Assembly (NCBI RefSeq): GCF_034120055.1
Contig: NZ_CP139368.1
Coordinates: forward strand, 1,736,001-1,800,000
Reading direction: 5' to 3'
DNA length: 64,000 bases
DNA from: Microbacterium rhizosphaerae
Lineage (GTDB): Bacteria > Actinomycetota > Actinomycetes > Actinomycetales > Microbacteriaceae
Shown: positions 30,927 to 40,566 of the stretch, in pieces
Numbering within the stretch: position 1 is the stretch's first letter
Layout: each line of letters opens with the position of its first letter
Notes under the pieces: generated by a model
Seen by the model: only the letters and a program-made list of their open reading frames with translations
The model's database searches: none
What the model was told of the DNA's origin: nothing
Position numbers and translations under genes: made by a program

Positions 30927-33900
30927 ATGTTCCGCAAGATCCTGGTCGCGAACCGCGGCGAGATCGCGATCCGCGCCTTCCGAGCCGCCTTCGAACTCGG
31001 AGCCCGAACGGTGGCCGTCTACCCGTACGAGGACCGCTATTCGCTGCACCGGCTGAAGGCGGACGAGGCCTATCAGATCGGCACCGAGGGCCATCCTGTG
31101 CGGGCCTACCTCGACGTCGACGAGATCATCCGCGTCGCCCGGGAGGCCGGCGCAGACGCGATCTACCCGGGCTACGGCTTCCTGTCCGAGAATCCGGACC
31201 TCGCCGCCCGCGCGGCCGAGAACGGCATCGTCTTCATCGGGCCGCCGGCATCCGTCCTGGAGATGGCGGGCAACAAGGTCACCGCGAAGCACCACGCGAT
31301 CGCGGCCGGCGTGCCCGTGCTGCGCTCGACCGAGGCCTCCGACGACGTGGATGACCTGGTGGCGCAGTCCGACGACATCGGCTTCCCGCTGTTCGCGAAG
31401 GCCGTCGCCGGCGGCGGCGGGCGCGGCATGCGCCGCGTCGAGTCGAAGGCCGAGCTTCCCGCGGCGCTGGCCGCCGCCATGCGGGAGGCAGACAGCGCCT
31501 TCGGCGACCCGCGGATGTTCCTCGAGCAGGCCGTGCTGCGGCCCCGACACGTCGAGGTGCAGATCCTCGCGGATGCGACCGGGCACACCGTTCACCTCTT
31601 CGAGCGCGACTGCTCGGTGCAGCGCCGTCATCAGAAGGTGATCGAGATCGCGCCCGCGCCCAACCTCGACCCCGACGTGCGCGACGCGCTCCACCGGCAC
31701 GCCGTCGCCTTCGCACGCTCCATCGGCTACCAGAACGCGGGAACGGTCGAGTTCCTCCTCGAGACCGCCGGCCCGCGGACCGGGGAGGTCGTCTTCATCG
31801 AGATGAACCCGCGCATCCAGGTCGAGCACACGGTGACCGAGGAGGTCACCGACGTCGACCTCGTGCAGTCCCAGATGCGGATCGCGGCCGGTCAGACGCT
31901 CGCCGAGCTGGGTCTGCAGCAGGATGCGATCCGCCTGCGCGGAGCGGCCCTCCAGTGCCGGATCACGACGGAGGACCCGAGCCAGGCCTTCCGCCCCGAC
32001 ACCGGCAAGATCACCACCTACCGGTCGCCGGGCGGCGCGGGCATCCGTCTCGACGGCGGCACGACGGCCGCCGGCGCCCAGGTGAGCCCGCACTTCGACT
32101 CGATGCTCGCCAAGCTCACGTGCCGCGGACGCGACTTCGGCGCCGCGGTCACCCGGGCGCGTCGCGCACTGGCCGAGTTCCGCATCCGCGGGGTCTCGAC
32201 CAACATCCCGTTCCTGCAGGCCGTGCTCGATGACCCGGCCTTCCTCGCCGGAGACATCAGCACGTCGTTCATCGACGAGCGCCCCGAGCTGCTGCGCGGC
32301 CGCGAATCGAAGGACCGCGGCACGAAGGTGCTCACGTGGCTCGTCGAGACGACGGTGAACAAGCCCCATGGCGACAACCCCCTGACGACGGAGCCGCGAC
32401 TGAAGCTCCCGAAGATCGACGTGGCGACGCCGGCCCCGGCCGGTTCGCGCGACCGGCTGCTCGCTCTCGGCCCGACCGGTTTCGCAGCCGACCTTCGCGC
32501 CCGCACGGAGCTGGCCGTGACCGAGACCACGTTCCGGGATGCGCATCAGTCGCTGCTGGCCACACGCGTGCGCACGAAGGATCTCGTCGCGGTCGCGCCC
32601 TACGTGGCGCGGCTGACCCCGCAGCTGCTGTCGGTCGAGGCGTGGGGCGGCGCGACGTACGACGTCGCACTGCGCTTCCTCGCCGAAGACCCGTGGGAGC
32701 GGCTCGACAAGCTCCGTGCGACGCTTCCGAACATCGCGATCCAGATGCTGCTGCGCGGCCGCAACACCGTCGGCTACACGCCGTACCCGACGGCGGTGAC
32801 CGACGCGTTCGTGCACGAGGCCGCGGCATCCGGGATCGACATCTTCCGCATCTTCGACGCGCTCAACGACGTCTCGCAGATGCGTCCCGCCATCGACGCC
32901 GTCCTCGCGACCGGCACCTCGGTGGCCGAAGTGGCCATCTGCTACACGGGCGACCTCCTCGATCCCCGCGAGGAGCTCTACACGCTCGACTACTACCTGC
33001 GTCTCGCGGAGCAGATCGTCGACGCCGGCGCCCACATCCTCGCGATCAAGGACATGGCGGGACTGCTGCGGCCCGGCGCCGCATCCCGTCTCGTCTCCGC
33101 TCTGCGCGAGCGCTTCGACCTGCCCGTCCACGTGCACACGCACGACACGGCGGGCGGCCAGCTCGCGACCCTCCTCGCGGCGAGTGCGGCGGGGGCGGAT
33201 GCGGTGGATGCCGCGGCCGCCCCGATGTCGGGGACCACGAGCCAGCCCTCCCTGTCGGCGCTCGTCGCCGCCCTCGCGCACACCGAGCGCGACACCGGAC
33301 TCTCGCTCGACGCCGTGTCGGACCTCGAGCCGTACTGGGAGGCGGTGCGCCGGCTGTACCGTCCGTTCGAATCGGGCCTGCCCGGCCCCACCGGCCGGGT
33401 GTACCACCACGAGATCCCGGGCGGGCAGCTGTCGAACCTCCGCCAGCAGGCGATCGCCCTCGGCCTCGCGGACGACTTCGAGCTCATCGAGGACATGTAC
33501 GCCGCCGCCGACCGCATCCTGGGCCGCGTCCCGAAGGTGACGCCCTCGTCGAAGGTCGTGGGCGACCTCGCCCTCGCGCTCGCGGCGGTGCGCGCCGACC
33601 CGGCCGACTTCGCCGCCCACCCCGAAAGGTACGACGTGCCGGACTCCGTCGTCGGCTTCATGGCAGGCGAGCTCGGCGACCTGCCGGGCGGCTGGCCCGA
33701 GCCGTTCCGCACGAAGGTGCTGCAGGGCCGCGACGTCCGCATCGGGACGACCCCGCTCACGGCTCCGGAGGAGGAGGCGCTCGACGGCGACTCGACCACC
33801 CGCCGCGCGATGCTCAACCAGCTGCTGTTCCCCGTGCCGACGCACACGTTCGCGCAGGCGCGCGAGACCTACGGCGACCTCAGCGTGCTCGACACCGCCG

Positions 33901-34334
33901 ACTACCTGTACGGGCTCGCACCCGGCACGGAGCATGTCGTCGAGATCGAGCGGGGCGTGCAGCTCTACGTCGGGCTGGAGGCCATCGGCGAGGCCGACAC
34001 GAAGGGCATGCGGACCGTCATGACCACGCTGAACGGCCAGCTGCGCCCGGTGGTCGTGCGCGACCGCTCCATCGACGTCGAGGTGCGTCAGGCCGAGAAG
34101 GCGGACTCGTCGGTTCCGGGCCACGTGGCGGCGCCGTTCTCCGGCGCGGTGACGGTCAAGGTCTCCGTCGGAGACCACGTCGCCGCCGGCCAGGCGGTGG
34201 CATCCATCGAGGCGATGAAGATGGAGGCGTCCATCAACGCCACCGTCGCGGGCGTCGTCGAGCGGGTCGTCACCACGGGAACGCAGCAGGTGGATGCCGG
34301 CGACCTTTTGGTCGCCATCCGCAATGCGCAGTAG
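30927..34334 (+). CDS. pyc: Pyruvate carboxylase
   Basis: A 1135-residue biotin enzyme converting pyruvate, bicarbonate and ATP to oxaloacetate (anaplerosis). Domains in order: biotin carboxylase (residues 1-450; MFRKILVANRGEIAIRAFRAAFELG, GGGGRGMRRV, EMNPRIQVEHTVTEEVTDVDLV). The carboxyltransferase domain follows from about residue 530 (TFRDAHQSLLATRVRTKD, IFRIFDALNDV, HTHDTAGGQ). The biotin carrier domain is at the C-terminus with K1098 in IEAMKMEA. The ATG at 30927 is preceded by GTGAGG, and this start aligns with the family. An in-frame GTG at 30882 is possible. All catalytic elements look intact. Confidence 0.96.
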   Translation: MFRKILVANRGEIAIRAFRAAFELGARTVAVYPYEDRYSLHRLKADEAYQIGTEGHPVRAYLDVDEIIRVAREAGADAIYPGYGFLSENPDLAARAAENGIVFIGPPASVLEMAGNKVTAKHHAIAAGVPVLRSTEASDDVDDLVAQSDDIGFPLFAKAVAGGGGRGMRRVESKAELPAALAAAMREADSAFGDPRMFLEQAVLRPRHVEVQILADATGHTVHLFERDCSVQRRHQKVIEIAPAPNLDPDVRDALHRHAVAFARSIGYQNAGTVEFLLETAGPRTGEVVFIEMNPRIQVEHTVTEEVTDVDLVQSQMRIAAGQTLAELGLQQDAIRLRGAALQCRITTEDPSQAFRPDTGKITTYRSPGGAGIRLDGGTTAAGAQVSPHFDSMLAKLTCRGRDFGAAVTRARRALAEFRIRGVSTNIPFLQAVLDDPAFLAGDISTSFIDERPELLRGRESKDRGTKVLTWLVETTVNKPHGDNPLTTEPRLKLPKIDVATPAPAGSRDRLLALGPTGFAADLRARTELAVTETTFRDAHQSLLATRVRTKDLVAVAPYVARLTPQLLSVEAWGGATYDVALRFLAEDPWERLDKLRATLPNIAIQMLLRGRNTVGYTPYPTAVTDAFVHEAAASGIDIFRIFDALNDVSQMRPAIDAVLATGTSVAEVAICYTGDLLDPREELYTLDYYLRLAEQIVDAGAHILAIKDMAGLLRPGAASRLVSALRERFDLPVHVHTHDTAGGQLATLLAASAAGADAVDAAAAPMSGTTSQPSLSALVAALAHTERDTGLSLDAVSDLEPYWEAVRRLYRPFESGLPGPTGRVYHHEIPGGQLSNLRQQAIALGLADDFELIEDMYAAADRILGRVPKVTPSSKVVGDLALALAAVRADPADFAAHPERYDVPDSVVGFMAGELGDLPGGWPEPFRTKVLQGRDVRIGTTPLTAPEEEALDGDSTTRRAMLNQLLFPVPTHTFAQARETYGDLSVLDTADYLYGLAPGTEHVVEIERGVQLYVGLEAIGEADTKGMRTVMTTLNGQLRPVVVRDRSIDVEVRQAEKADSSVPGHVAAPFSGAVTVKVSVGDHVAAGQAVASIEAMKMEASINATVAGVVERVVTTGTQQVDAGDLLVAIRNAQ

Positions 34335-34387
34335 CCTGGAGGGCGGCCCCATTCCCGACGGCCCCGACCCTTCTGGAGAACTCACCA

Positions 34388-36349
34388 GTGAGTCCTGACC
34401 GCATTGACAACACGCCTGATGCCGACGACGACGAACAGAACGGCGTTCTGAGCGATACCGCCAGCATCGACACGACCGGCATCGCGATCTTCGGATCGAC
34501 CGCTCACGTCAGCGTGAGCATGCCGGTCGGCTCCGAGGACGACGACCTCGACAGCGACGATGTCGTCGACGACATCGTCGCCGACGAGATCGCCGTGGAG
34601 CACATCCACCTCGACGCCGCGGCGCTGCCCGCCCTCGCCGGATCCGACGATGCGTCGGATGAGGCCGAATTCCAGGCGGAAGACGCAGAGGTCGTCGTGG
34701 CCGAGATCATGTCCGAGGACGAAGTCTTCGAAGCCGTGGTCGTCGAGGACGTCGACACCGTCGAGCAGGGCGAGCAGGTCGAGCAGGTCGAGCACGCCGA
34801 TGAGCTCCAGGATGCCGGGCAGGAGGCGGTCGCCGAGTCCGTCGACGCTGAGCCTGCCGCGTCCGAGCCCGTCGAGTCCGAGCCCGTCGAGTCCGAGCCC
34901 GTCGACGCCTACGCCGCCTTCGCCGCGGCGGGCTTCGACGTGAGCGGACTCACGGACGAGCCCCTCGAGCCCGAGGTGCTCGACGACGCAGAGGACGGCG
35001 AGGACGTCATCGACGTGGACGCCCCGGCCGAAGAGCCGGCGGACCTCGCGCCGGTCGGCGATGCCGAGGATCTGGACGAGCTGGACGTCCACCTCGAAGA
35101 TGAGATCAGCAAGACCGACGCCGTCGATGGGGATTCGACGCAGGGGGACGAACTCGAGCCGGCAGATGAGGCGCCGGCGGAGGACGCCGTCCAGGACGAG
35201 GGGGATGCCGTGGACGAACAGAAGCCGACCACTGATTCGTTGACGCGCTCGGCGTTGCGCCAGGCGACGGGCGCTGTGCCGGTCCAGCCGGCCGCCGCGG
35301 CTCCCGGCGATGTCGAGCGCGTGCACCAGACCGAGCGCGTCGCGGTGCACCCGACCGAGATCTCGCTGACCTCGAAGCGCGTCGGCGAGTTCGAGCCCGA
35401 CCGCGAGAGCGCCGACCTGCTGACCGCCGATCGCCTTCTCGACCACACGAAGGTGGGACGCACCGAGCCCGAGGGCACGTGGCAGCAGTTCGTGTACTCG
35501 ATCTCGGGACGTCGTATCAACCTCGGCGACGGCAAGCGCGCCCGCGCGCGCAAGGAGCTCGACCGTCGCATCGCCGCGCCGCTGGCCGGCGGCGCCCGCT
35601 TCGTGCCGGTCGTGTCCCGCAAGGGCGGCGTCGGCAAGACGACGATCACGACGCTGCTCGGGATGGCGCTCGCCGACGCCCGCGACGACCGGGTGATCGC
35701 GATCGACGCCAACCCGGACCGGGGCACGCTGGCCGAGCGCATCGCGCGCACGAGCGGCCGGACGGTCCGCGACCTCGCACGCCTGAGCGGCGCGGTCAAC
35801 GGCTTCAACGACATCTCGACGATCGTCGCCCGCGACGAGACGCGCCTCGACATCATCTCGTCGGATTCCGACCCGCACGTCTCCGAGGCGTTCAGCGACC
35901 ACGACTACCGAGATGTCGCGGCCGTCGCCGCGCACTACTACTCGATCGTGCTCACCGACACCGGCACCGGCATCGTGCACTCCGTCATGGGGGCGACCCT
36001 CGACATGGCCGATGAGCTCGTCATAGTGGCCGGTCTGAGTGTCGACGAGGCGCGACTGGCGTCCGAGACCCTGACGTGGCTCGAGGCGAACGGCTTCGCC
36101 GACAAGGTGCGCCGCGCGGTCGTCGTCCTGAACAACGCGCGTCCCGGCTCGCCGCTCGTGCTCCCGAACGAGCTCGAGGCGCACTTCCGCTCGCGCGTGC
36201 GCGCCGTCGTGCGCATGCCCTACGACCCGCACATCGGCGCCGGCACCGCGATCTCGTACCGAGAGCTGCAGCCTGCGACGCGGGAGGCGGCGCGCCAGCT
36301 CGCGGCGACGATCATCGAGGGACTGCGTTCGCTCGACGCGGCGGCCTGA
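34388..36349 (+). CDS. MinD/ParA-like ATPase with long acidic N-terminal region
   Basis: A 653-residue protein from GTG 34388. The first 290 or so residues are strongly acidic and low in complexity, rich in Asp, Glu, Val and Ala. They include short repeats near residues 158-173 (SEPVE three times) and EQVEQVEH. A linker with [18 protein letters not shown] follows. The ATPase domain begins near residue 405: [40 protein letters not shown], then [54 protein letters not shown]. This resembles the MinD/ParA-type ATPases found in actinobacterial secretion or positioning systems (EspI-like arrangement), but no ESX genes are nearby. It lies between pyc and def. Its cargo is unknown. Confidence 0.85.
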   Translation: MSPDRIDNTPDADDDEQNGVLSDTASIDTTGIAIFGSTAHVSVSMPVGSEDDDLDSDDVVDDIVADEIAVEHIHLDAAALPALAGSDDASDEAEFQAEDAEVVVAEIMSEDEVFEAVVVEDVDTVEQGEQVEQVEHADELQDAGQEAVAESVDAEPAASEPVESEPVESEPVDAYAAFAAAGFDVSGLTDEPLEPEVLDDAEDGEDVIDVDAPAEEPADLAPVGDAEDLDELDVHLEDEISKTDAVDGDSTQGDELEPADEAPAEDAVQDEGDAVDEQKPTTDSLTRSALRQATGAVPVQPAAAAPGDVERVHQTERVAVHPTEISLTSKRVGEFEPDRESADLLTADRLLDHTKVGRTEPEGTWQQFVYSISGRRINLGDGKRARARKELDRRIAAPLAGGARFVPVVSRKGGVGKTTITTLLGMALADARDDRVIAIDANPDRGTLAERIARTSGRTVRDLARLSGAVNGFNDISTIVARDETRLDIISSDSDPHVSEAFSDHDYRDVAAVAAHYYSIVLTDTGTGIVHSVMGATLDMADELVIVAGLSVDEARLASETLTWLEANGFADKVRRAVVVLNNARPGSPLVLPNELEAHFRSRVRAVVRMPYDPHIGAGTAISYRELQPATREAARQLAATIIEGLRSLDAAA

Positions 36350-36353
36350 CGCC

Positions 36354-36842
36354 ATGGCGGTCCGCCCCATCCGTGTCTTCGGCGACCCCGTCCTGCGCTC
36401 GGCGAGCGCGCCCGTGGCGAGCATCGACGACGGCGTGCGCGCGCTCGTGCGCGACCTCGTCGACACCGTGGAGCTGCCGGGGCGTGCCGGAGTCGCGGCG
36501 CCGCAGATCGGCGTCGGCGTGCGCGCCTTCAGCTACAACATCGACGGCGACATCGGCTACGTGCTGAACCCCGTGCTCGTCGAGGTCGGCGGCGAGCCGA
36601 CGCTGACGGGCGAGGGGTGCCTCTCCGTCCCGGGTCTGTGGCATGACGTGATGCGCTACCCCCACGCCAAGGTCATCGGCATCGATCTGGACGGCAACGA
36701 GGTCATCCTCGAGGGCGAAGGCCTGTTGGCGCAGGCGCTCCAGCACGAGACCGACCATCTCGACGGCAAGCTGTACCTCGACCGACTCGACCCCGAGCGC
36801 CGCCGCGTGGCGATGCGCGAGATCCGCGAGGCGAGCTGGTGA
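36354..36842 (+). CDS. def: Peptide deformylase
   Basis: A 162-residue metalloenzyme removing formyl groups from nascent proteins. All three motifs are present: GVAAPQIG (residues 47-53 region, family form GxGLAAxQ), EGCLS with the metal ligand C89, and QHETDH with H131, E132 and H135. Start ATG 36354, four bases after the preceding stop, so co-expression with the ATPase gene is likely. The [10 protein letters not shown] form (Val for Leu) is normal in actinobacterial type I enzymes. Confidence 0.95.
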   Translation: MAVRPIRVFGDPVLRSASAPVASIDDGVRALVRDLVDTVELPGRAGVAAPQIGVGVRAFSYNIDGDIGYVLNPVLVEVGGEPTLTGEGCLSVPGLWHDVMRYPHAKVIGIDLDGNEVILEGEGLLAQALQHETDHLDGKLYLDRLDPERRRVAMREIREASW

Positions 36843-36860
36843 CCACGCGCGAATGAGCGA

Positions 36861-36887
36861 ACGGCGGTCGGCTCGGCCGACCGCCGT
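36861..36887. terminator. Bidirectional hairpin terminator
   Basis: A perfect 12-bp stem ACGGCGGTCGGC / GCCGACCGCCGT with a 3-base loop, between the convergent def and acyl-CoA synthetase genes. Confidence 0.8.
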
Positions 36888-36901
36888 CCTCGTCGGCGGA
36901 C

Positions 36902-38734
36902 TCAGCCGACGGCGTTGTTGGTCGTCTTGACCGGGACGTTGTAGAGCTCGTCGACGGCGCCCGAGTAGTCCGACAGGATCACGTGGCGCTTGATGCTCAT
37001 CTTCGGCGTGAGGTGGCCGCTGGCCTCGGTCCACTGCGTCGGCAGGATCGTGAACTTGCGGATCGACTCGGCGCGCGACACGAGCTTGTTCCCCTCGTCG
37101 ACGGCGCGCTGCACCTCGGCGCGGACCTGCGCATTGGTCGCACAGTCGTCGAGCGGCATATCGGCGGGCAGTCCGTTGTTGGCGAGCCACGTGGGAAGCA
37201 TCTCGGCGTCGAGCGTCACGAGCGCGCCGATGAACGGTCGCTGATCACCGACGACGACGACCTGGCCGACGACCGGGTTCGCGCGGATCGCGTCCTCCAG
37301 CAGGGCGGGCGAGACGTTCTTCCCGCCGGCGGTGACGATGATCTCCTTCTTGCGACCGATGATCGTGAGGAAGCCCTCGTCGTCGAACGAGCCGAAGTCG
37401 CCGGTCCGGAACCATCCGTCGTCCATCGCGTCCGCGGTCGCGGCCTCGTTGTGCCAGTACTCGCGGAAGACGTTGATGCCGCGCACCTCGATCTCACCGT
37501 CCTCGGCGAGACGGATGCCGACGCCCGGCAGCACCGGACCGACGGTGCCGATCTTCGACTTGGTCGGCAGATTGACCGTCGCTGGCGCCGTGGTCTCGGT
37601 GAGGCCGTAGCCCTCGAGCACGGTGATGCCGAGCGAGTGGTAGAAGTGCCCCAGGCGCGCGCCGAGCGGCGCCGAGCCGGAGACCGCGTACGAGACGTTG
37701 CCGCCCATCGCCGCGCGCAGCGTCTTGTAGACGAGGCGATCGAAGAGAGCGAACCTGAGCTTGAGCATGAGCGGGATGCGGCGCCCCTCCTGCAGCCGGG
37801 TCGAGTGCTCGACCGCCGTGTTCGCCGCCGCGCGGAAGATCTTGCCCTTGCCGCCGGACTCCGCCTTCTGCTCGGCGGAGTTGTAGACCTTCTCGAACAC
37901 GCGCGGGACCGCGAGCAGGAACGTCGGCTTGAACGAGCCGAGCGCGGGCAGCAGGCGGCTCGTGTCCGGCTGATGCCCGGTCTTCACGCCGGCGTGGATG
38001 GCGAGCACCGAGATGAACCGGGCGAAGACGTGCGCCGTCGTGATGAACAGGAGTGTCGAGGCGCCGGGCACCTGCACGACCTCGGACAGCGCGACCGCGG
38101 AGTTGCGCGAGAGCTCGACGAAGTTGGCGTGCGTGAGCACGCAGCCCTTCGGACGCCCGGTCGAGCCCGACGTGTAGATGAGGGTGGCGATGTCGGCACC
38201 GTTCGCGATGGTGCGGCGGCGCTCGATCTCGGCGTCGGGCACGTCCGTGCCGGCCGCGACGAGCTTCTCGAGCGCGCCGTCCGCCATCGACCACGTCGTG
38301 CGCAGAAGCGGAAGGTCGACGGCGGCCTCGGCGAGACGCTCGGCGTGCGACGGCAGCTCGGTCATGCACGCCACGGCGCCGGAGTCGGACAGGCACCACG
38401 TGATCTGCGCGGTGGAGCTCGTCTCGTAGATCGGCACCATCACCGCACCCGCGTAGAAGAGCCCGAAGTCGACGAGCGACCACTCGTAGGTCGTGCGGGC
38501 GATGAAGCCGACCTTGTCGCCGGGCTCGATCCCGGCAGCCGCGAACCCCTTGGCCAGCGCGATGACCTGCCGCTGGAACTCGGCGGCCGACACGTCCTTC
38601 CAGCCGTCGCCGTCCGGCACGGCGAACAGGGCCCGGTCCGGCGTCTCCTTCACCCGCTCGGAGAGCAGGTCGGTGATGTTGGCGCTCGGGTCGGCCGGGA
38701 CGACAGCGGGCACTTCGAACTGGACGGCGCTCAC
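36902..38734 (-). CDS. Long-chain fatty acyl-CoA synthetase (AMP-binding)
   Basis: A 610-residue adenylate-forming enzyme that activates fatty acids to CoA esters. Motifs: IATLIYTSGSTGRPKGCVLTHANF (P-loop), YGLTETTAPATVN, GWFRTGDFGSFDDEGFLTIIGRKKEIIVTAGGKNVSP (hinge and A8 core) and the C-terminal lysine region LTPKMSIKRHVI. This is the FadD15-like class, about 600 residues, common upstream of the division cluster in actinobacteria. The start is GTG 38734 with AAGGAG in front. It is divergent from the ROK kinase gene. Confidence 0.93.
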   Translation of the reverse strand: MSAVQFEVPAVVPADPSANITDLLSERVKETPDRALFAVPDGDGWKDVSAAEFQRQVIALAKGFAAAGIEPGDKVGFIARTTYEWSLVDFGLFYAGAVMVPIYETSSTAQITWCLSDSGAVACMTELPSHAERLAEAAVDLPLLRTTWSMADGALEKLVAAGTDVPDAEIERRRTIANGADIATLIYTSGSTGRPKGCVLTHANFVELSRNSAVALSEVVQVPGASTLLFITTAHVFARFISVLAIHAGVKTGHQPDTSRLLPALGSFKPTFLLAVPRVFEKVYNSAEQKAESGGKGKIFRAAANTAVEHSTRLQEGRRIPLMLKLRFALFDRLVYKTLRAAMGGNVSYAVSGSAPLGARLGHFYHSLGITVLEGYGLTETTAPATVNLPTKSKIGTVGPVLPGVGIRLAEDGEIEVRGINVFREYWHNEAATADAMDDGWFRTGDFGSFDDEGFLTIIGRKKEIIVTAGGKNVSPALLEDAIRANPVVGQVVVVGDQRPFIGALVTLDAEMLPTWLANNGLPADMPLDDCATNAQVRAEVQRAVDEGNKLVSRAESIRKFTILPTQWTEASGHLTPKMSIKRHVILSDYSGAVDELYNVPVKTTNNAVG

Positions 38735-38830
38735 TTCGGCAACTCCTTCGGTACCGCTCCATGCGGTGGCGTATCGAGTCTATGGCAGGCGCTCGGAGGC
38801 CCTGAGGCGGGCCGCCGACGGCCGCGCCAC

Positions 38831-38836
38831 TAGACT
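38831..38836 (+). promoter_or_regulatory. -10 element of the ROK kinase gene (leaderless start)
   Basis: TAGACT followed by six bases and the GTG start at 38843; no ribosome site. Confidence 0.6.
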
Positions 38837-38842
38837 TCAGCG

Positions 38843-39778
38843 GTGCTCACAGTCGGAATCGACATCGGCGGAACGAAGATCGCAGGAGGCGTCGTAGACG
38901 CAGGCGGCAGCATCCTGGAGAAGCTTCGCGTCGACACCCCTGCAGACCCGGATGCGCTGACGGATGCCGTGGCCGCCATGGTGCGCCACTTCGGCGAGCA
39001 CCACGAGATCGCCGCCGTCGGCGTCGCTGCGGCCGGGTTCATCGACCGCGATCGGGCCGTCATCCTGCACGCCCCGAACATCGACTGGCACGACACCCCG
39101 CTGCGCGACCAGCTGCAGGACCGGCTGTCCATGCCGATCACGCTCGAGAACGACGCGAACGCGGCGGGGTGGGCCGAGTTCCGGTTCGGTGCCGGCCGCC
39201 GCACCCACGACATGGTGATGCTCACGATGGGAACGGGCGTCGGCGGTGCGATCGTCACGGGCGGCAAGCTCTTCCGCGGCGGCAACGGCATCGCCGGCGA
39301 GCTCGGCCACGTGCGGCACGTGCGCGACGGACTGCTGTGCGGCTGCGGTCAGCGCGGCTGCATCGAGATGTACGCATCCGGTCGCGCCCTGCAGCGCGAG
39401 GCGAACGAGATCGCGGATGCCGGCGGCATCGGCGCCCGCCTCGCCCAGGTCCGCGCGGAGAAGGGCGAGATCCCGGGCACCGCGGTCTCGCGGCTCGTGC
39501 TCGAGGACGACCCGGGTGCGATCGAGGCGATCACGCGCGTCGCGAGCGCGCTGGGCGAGGCCTGCGCGAGCTTCACCGCGGTGCTCGACCCCGAGCTGTT
39601 CGTGATCGGCGGGGGAGTGGCGCAGCTCGGCGACGCGCTGCTCGATCCCATGCGAGCCGCCTACGAGGAGACGCTGCCGGGCGCCGGCGAGCGCCCGAGC
39701 GCGTCGTTCGCGATCGCGCAGCTCGTCAACGACGCGGGGCTCATCGGGGTGGCGGACCTCGCCGCCCAGACCGACTGA
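38843..39778 (+). CDS. ROK-family glucokinase
   Basis: A 311-residue sugar kinase. The ATP site is LTVGIDIGGTKIAGGVVD at the N-terminus. The sugar site includes LENDANAAGWAEFRFGAG and EGGIAGELGH-type sequence (GNGIAGELGHVRHV). The ROK zinc motif is CGCGQRGCIE near residue 170, followed by the ROK signature. Length and motifs match actinobacterial GlkA (glucose to glucose-6-phosphate), which also mediates carbon control in Streptomyces. Other hexoses or N-acetylmannosamine cannot be excluded by eye. The GTG start at 38843 follows TAGACT by six bases, suggesting a leaderless mRNA. Confidence 0.9.
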   Translation: MLTVGIDIGGTKIAGGVVDAGGSILEKLRVDTPADPDALTDAVAAMVRHFGEHHEIAAVGVAAAGFIDRDRAVILHAPNIDWHDTPLRDQLQDRLSMPITLENDANAAGWAEFRFGAGRRTHDMVMLTMGTGVGGAIVTGGKLFRGGNGIAGELGHVRHVRDGLLCGCGQRGCIEMYASGRALQREANEIADAGGIGARLAQVRAEKGEIPGTAVSRLVLEDDPGAIEAITRVASALGEACASFTAVLDPELFVIGGGVAQLGDALLDPMRAAYEETLPGAGERPSASFAIAQLVNDAGLIGVADLAAQTD

Positions 39779-39802
39779 GCAGACACCGAGCGGAGCACCG
39801 CC

Positions 39803-40525
39803 ATGGCCTACTGGATCTTCAAGTACATCATCATCGGGCCGATCGTGAAGGCGATCTTCCGTCCGTGGATCGTGGGGCGGCGCAATGTCCCGGTGGAGGG
39901 CGCCGCGATCCTGGCCAGCAACCACCTGTCGTTCTCCGACTCGATCTTCCTTCCGCTCCTCATCGACCGCCCGATGGCGTTCCTCGCGAAGAGCGACTAC
40001 TTCACCGGCAAGGGCATCAAGGGCTGGGCGACCCGGCTGTTCCTCGAGGGCACCGGTCAGCTGCCGATCGACCGCTCGGGCGGCAAGGCGTCGGAGGCGT
40101 CACTCAACGCGGGTCTGCAGGTGCTCGGCCGTGGTGAGCTGCTGGGGATCTACCCGGAGGGCACGCGCAGCCCCGACGGCAAGCTGTACCGCGGACGCGT
40201 GGGCATCGCGCGCATGGCGCTCGAGGCGCAGGTGCCCGTCGTCCCGGTCGTGATGGTCGACACCGGCGAGGTCATGCCGATCGGCAGGCGGGTGCCCCGC
40301 ATCGGCCGCGTCGGGATCATCATCGGCGAGCCGATCGACTTCAGCCGCTTCCAGGGCATGGAGGGCGATCGGCACGTGCTGCGCTCCGTGACCGACGAGA
40401 TCATGGTCGCGCTGCAGCGCCTGGGCGCGCAGGAGTACGAGGACGTGTACGCCTCCACAGTGAAGTCGCGCGCGACGGCGACGGCTTCGGCGACGCGCTC
40501 CCCGAGCACCGGGTCCGCGTCGTAG
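39803..40525 (+). CDS. 1-acyl-sn-glycerol-3-phosphate acyltransferase-like (PlsC family)
   Basis: A 240-residue membrane-associated acyltransferase. The catalytic NHLSFSD box gives H41-x4-D46, and EGTRSPDGKLYRGRVGIARMAL is the substrate-binding block near residue 119. A hydrophobic start (MAYWIFKYIIIGPIVKAIF) anchors it to the membrane. It transfers acyl chains in phospholipid or glycolipid synthesis. The homologous position in Mycobacterium is Rv2182c. It follows the ROK gene after 24 bp and may share its transcript. The last 25 residues are Ser/Ala/Thr-rich and probably disordered. Confidence 0.9.
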   Translation: MAYWIFKYIIIGPIVKAIFRPWIVGRRNVPVEGAAILASNHLSFSDSIFLPLLIDRPMAFLAKSDYFTGKGIKGWATRLFLEGTGQLPIDRSGGKASEASLNAGLQVLGRGELLGIYPEGTRSPDGKLYRGRVGIARMALEAQVPVVPVVMVDTGEVMPIGRRVPRIGRVGIIIGEPIDFSRFQGMEGDRHVLRSVTDEIMVALQRLGAQEYEDVYASTVKSRATATASATRSPSTGSAS

Positions 40526-40554
40526 CACGGCGCTGGCGCCGGGTGTCTCCCCGA

Positions 40555-40560
40555 TAGACT
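40555..40560 (+). promoter_or_regulatory. -10 element of the DAHP synthase gene (leaderless start)
   Basis: TAGACT followed by six bases and the ATG at 40567; no ribosome site in between. Confidence 0.65.
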
Positions 40561-40566
40561 GGCCGG

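Noticed and set aside
30675..34385. A very long open frame on the minus strand across pyruvate carboxylase
   Set aside because: It is antisense to a gene with full family conservation, its translation is Arg/Gly/His/Asp-rich without domains, and such shadows are usual in 70 % GC DNA. The same holds for long minus frames over 49359-52505, 52655-53743 and 57886-60702 and the plus frame over glgP (21974-24529).
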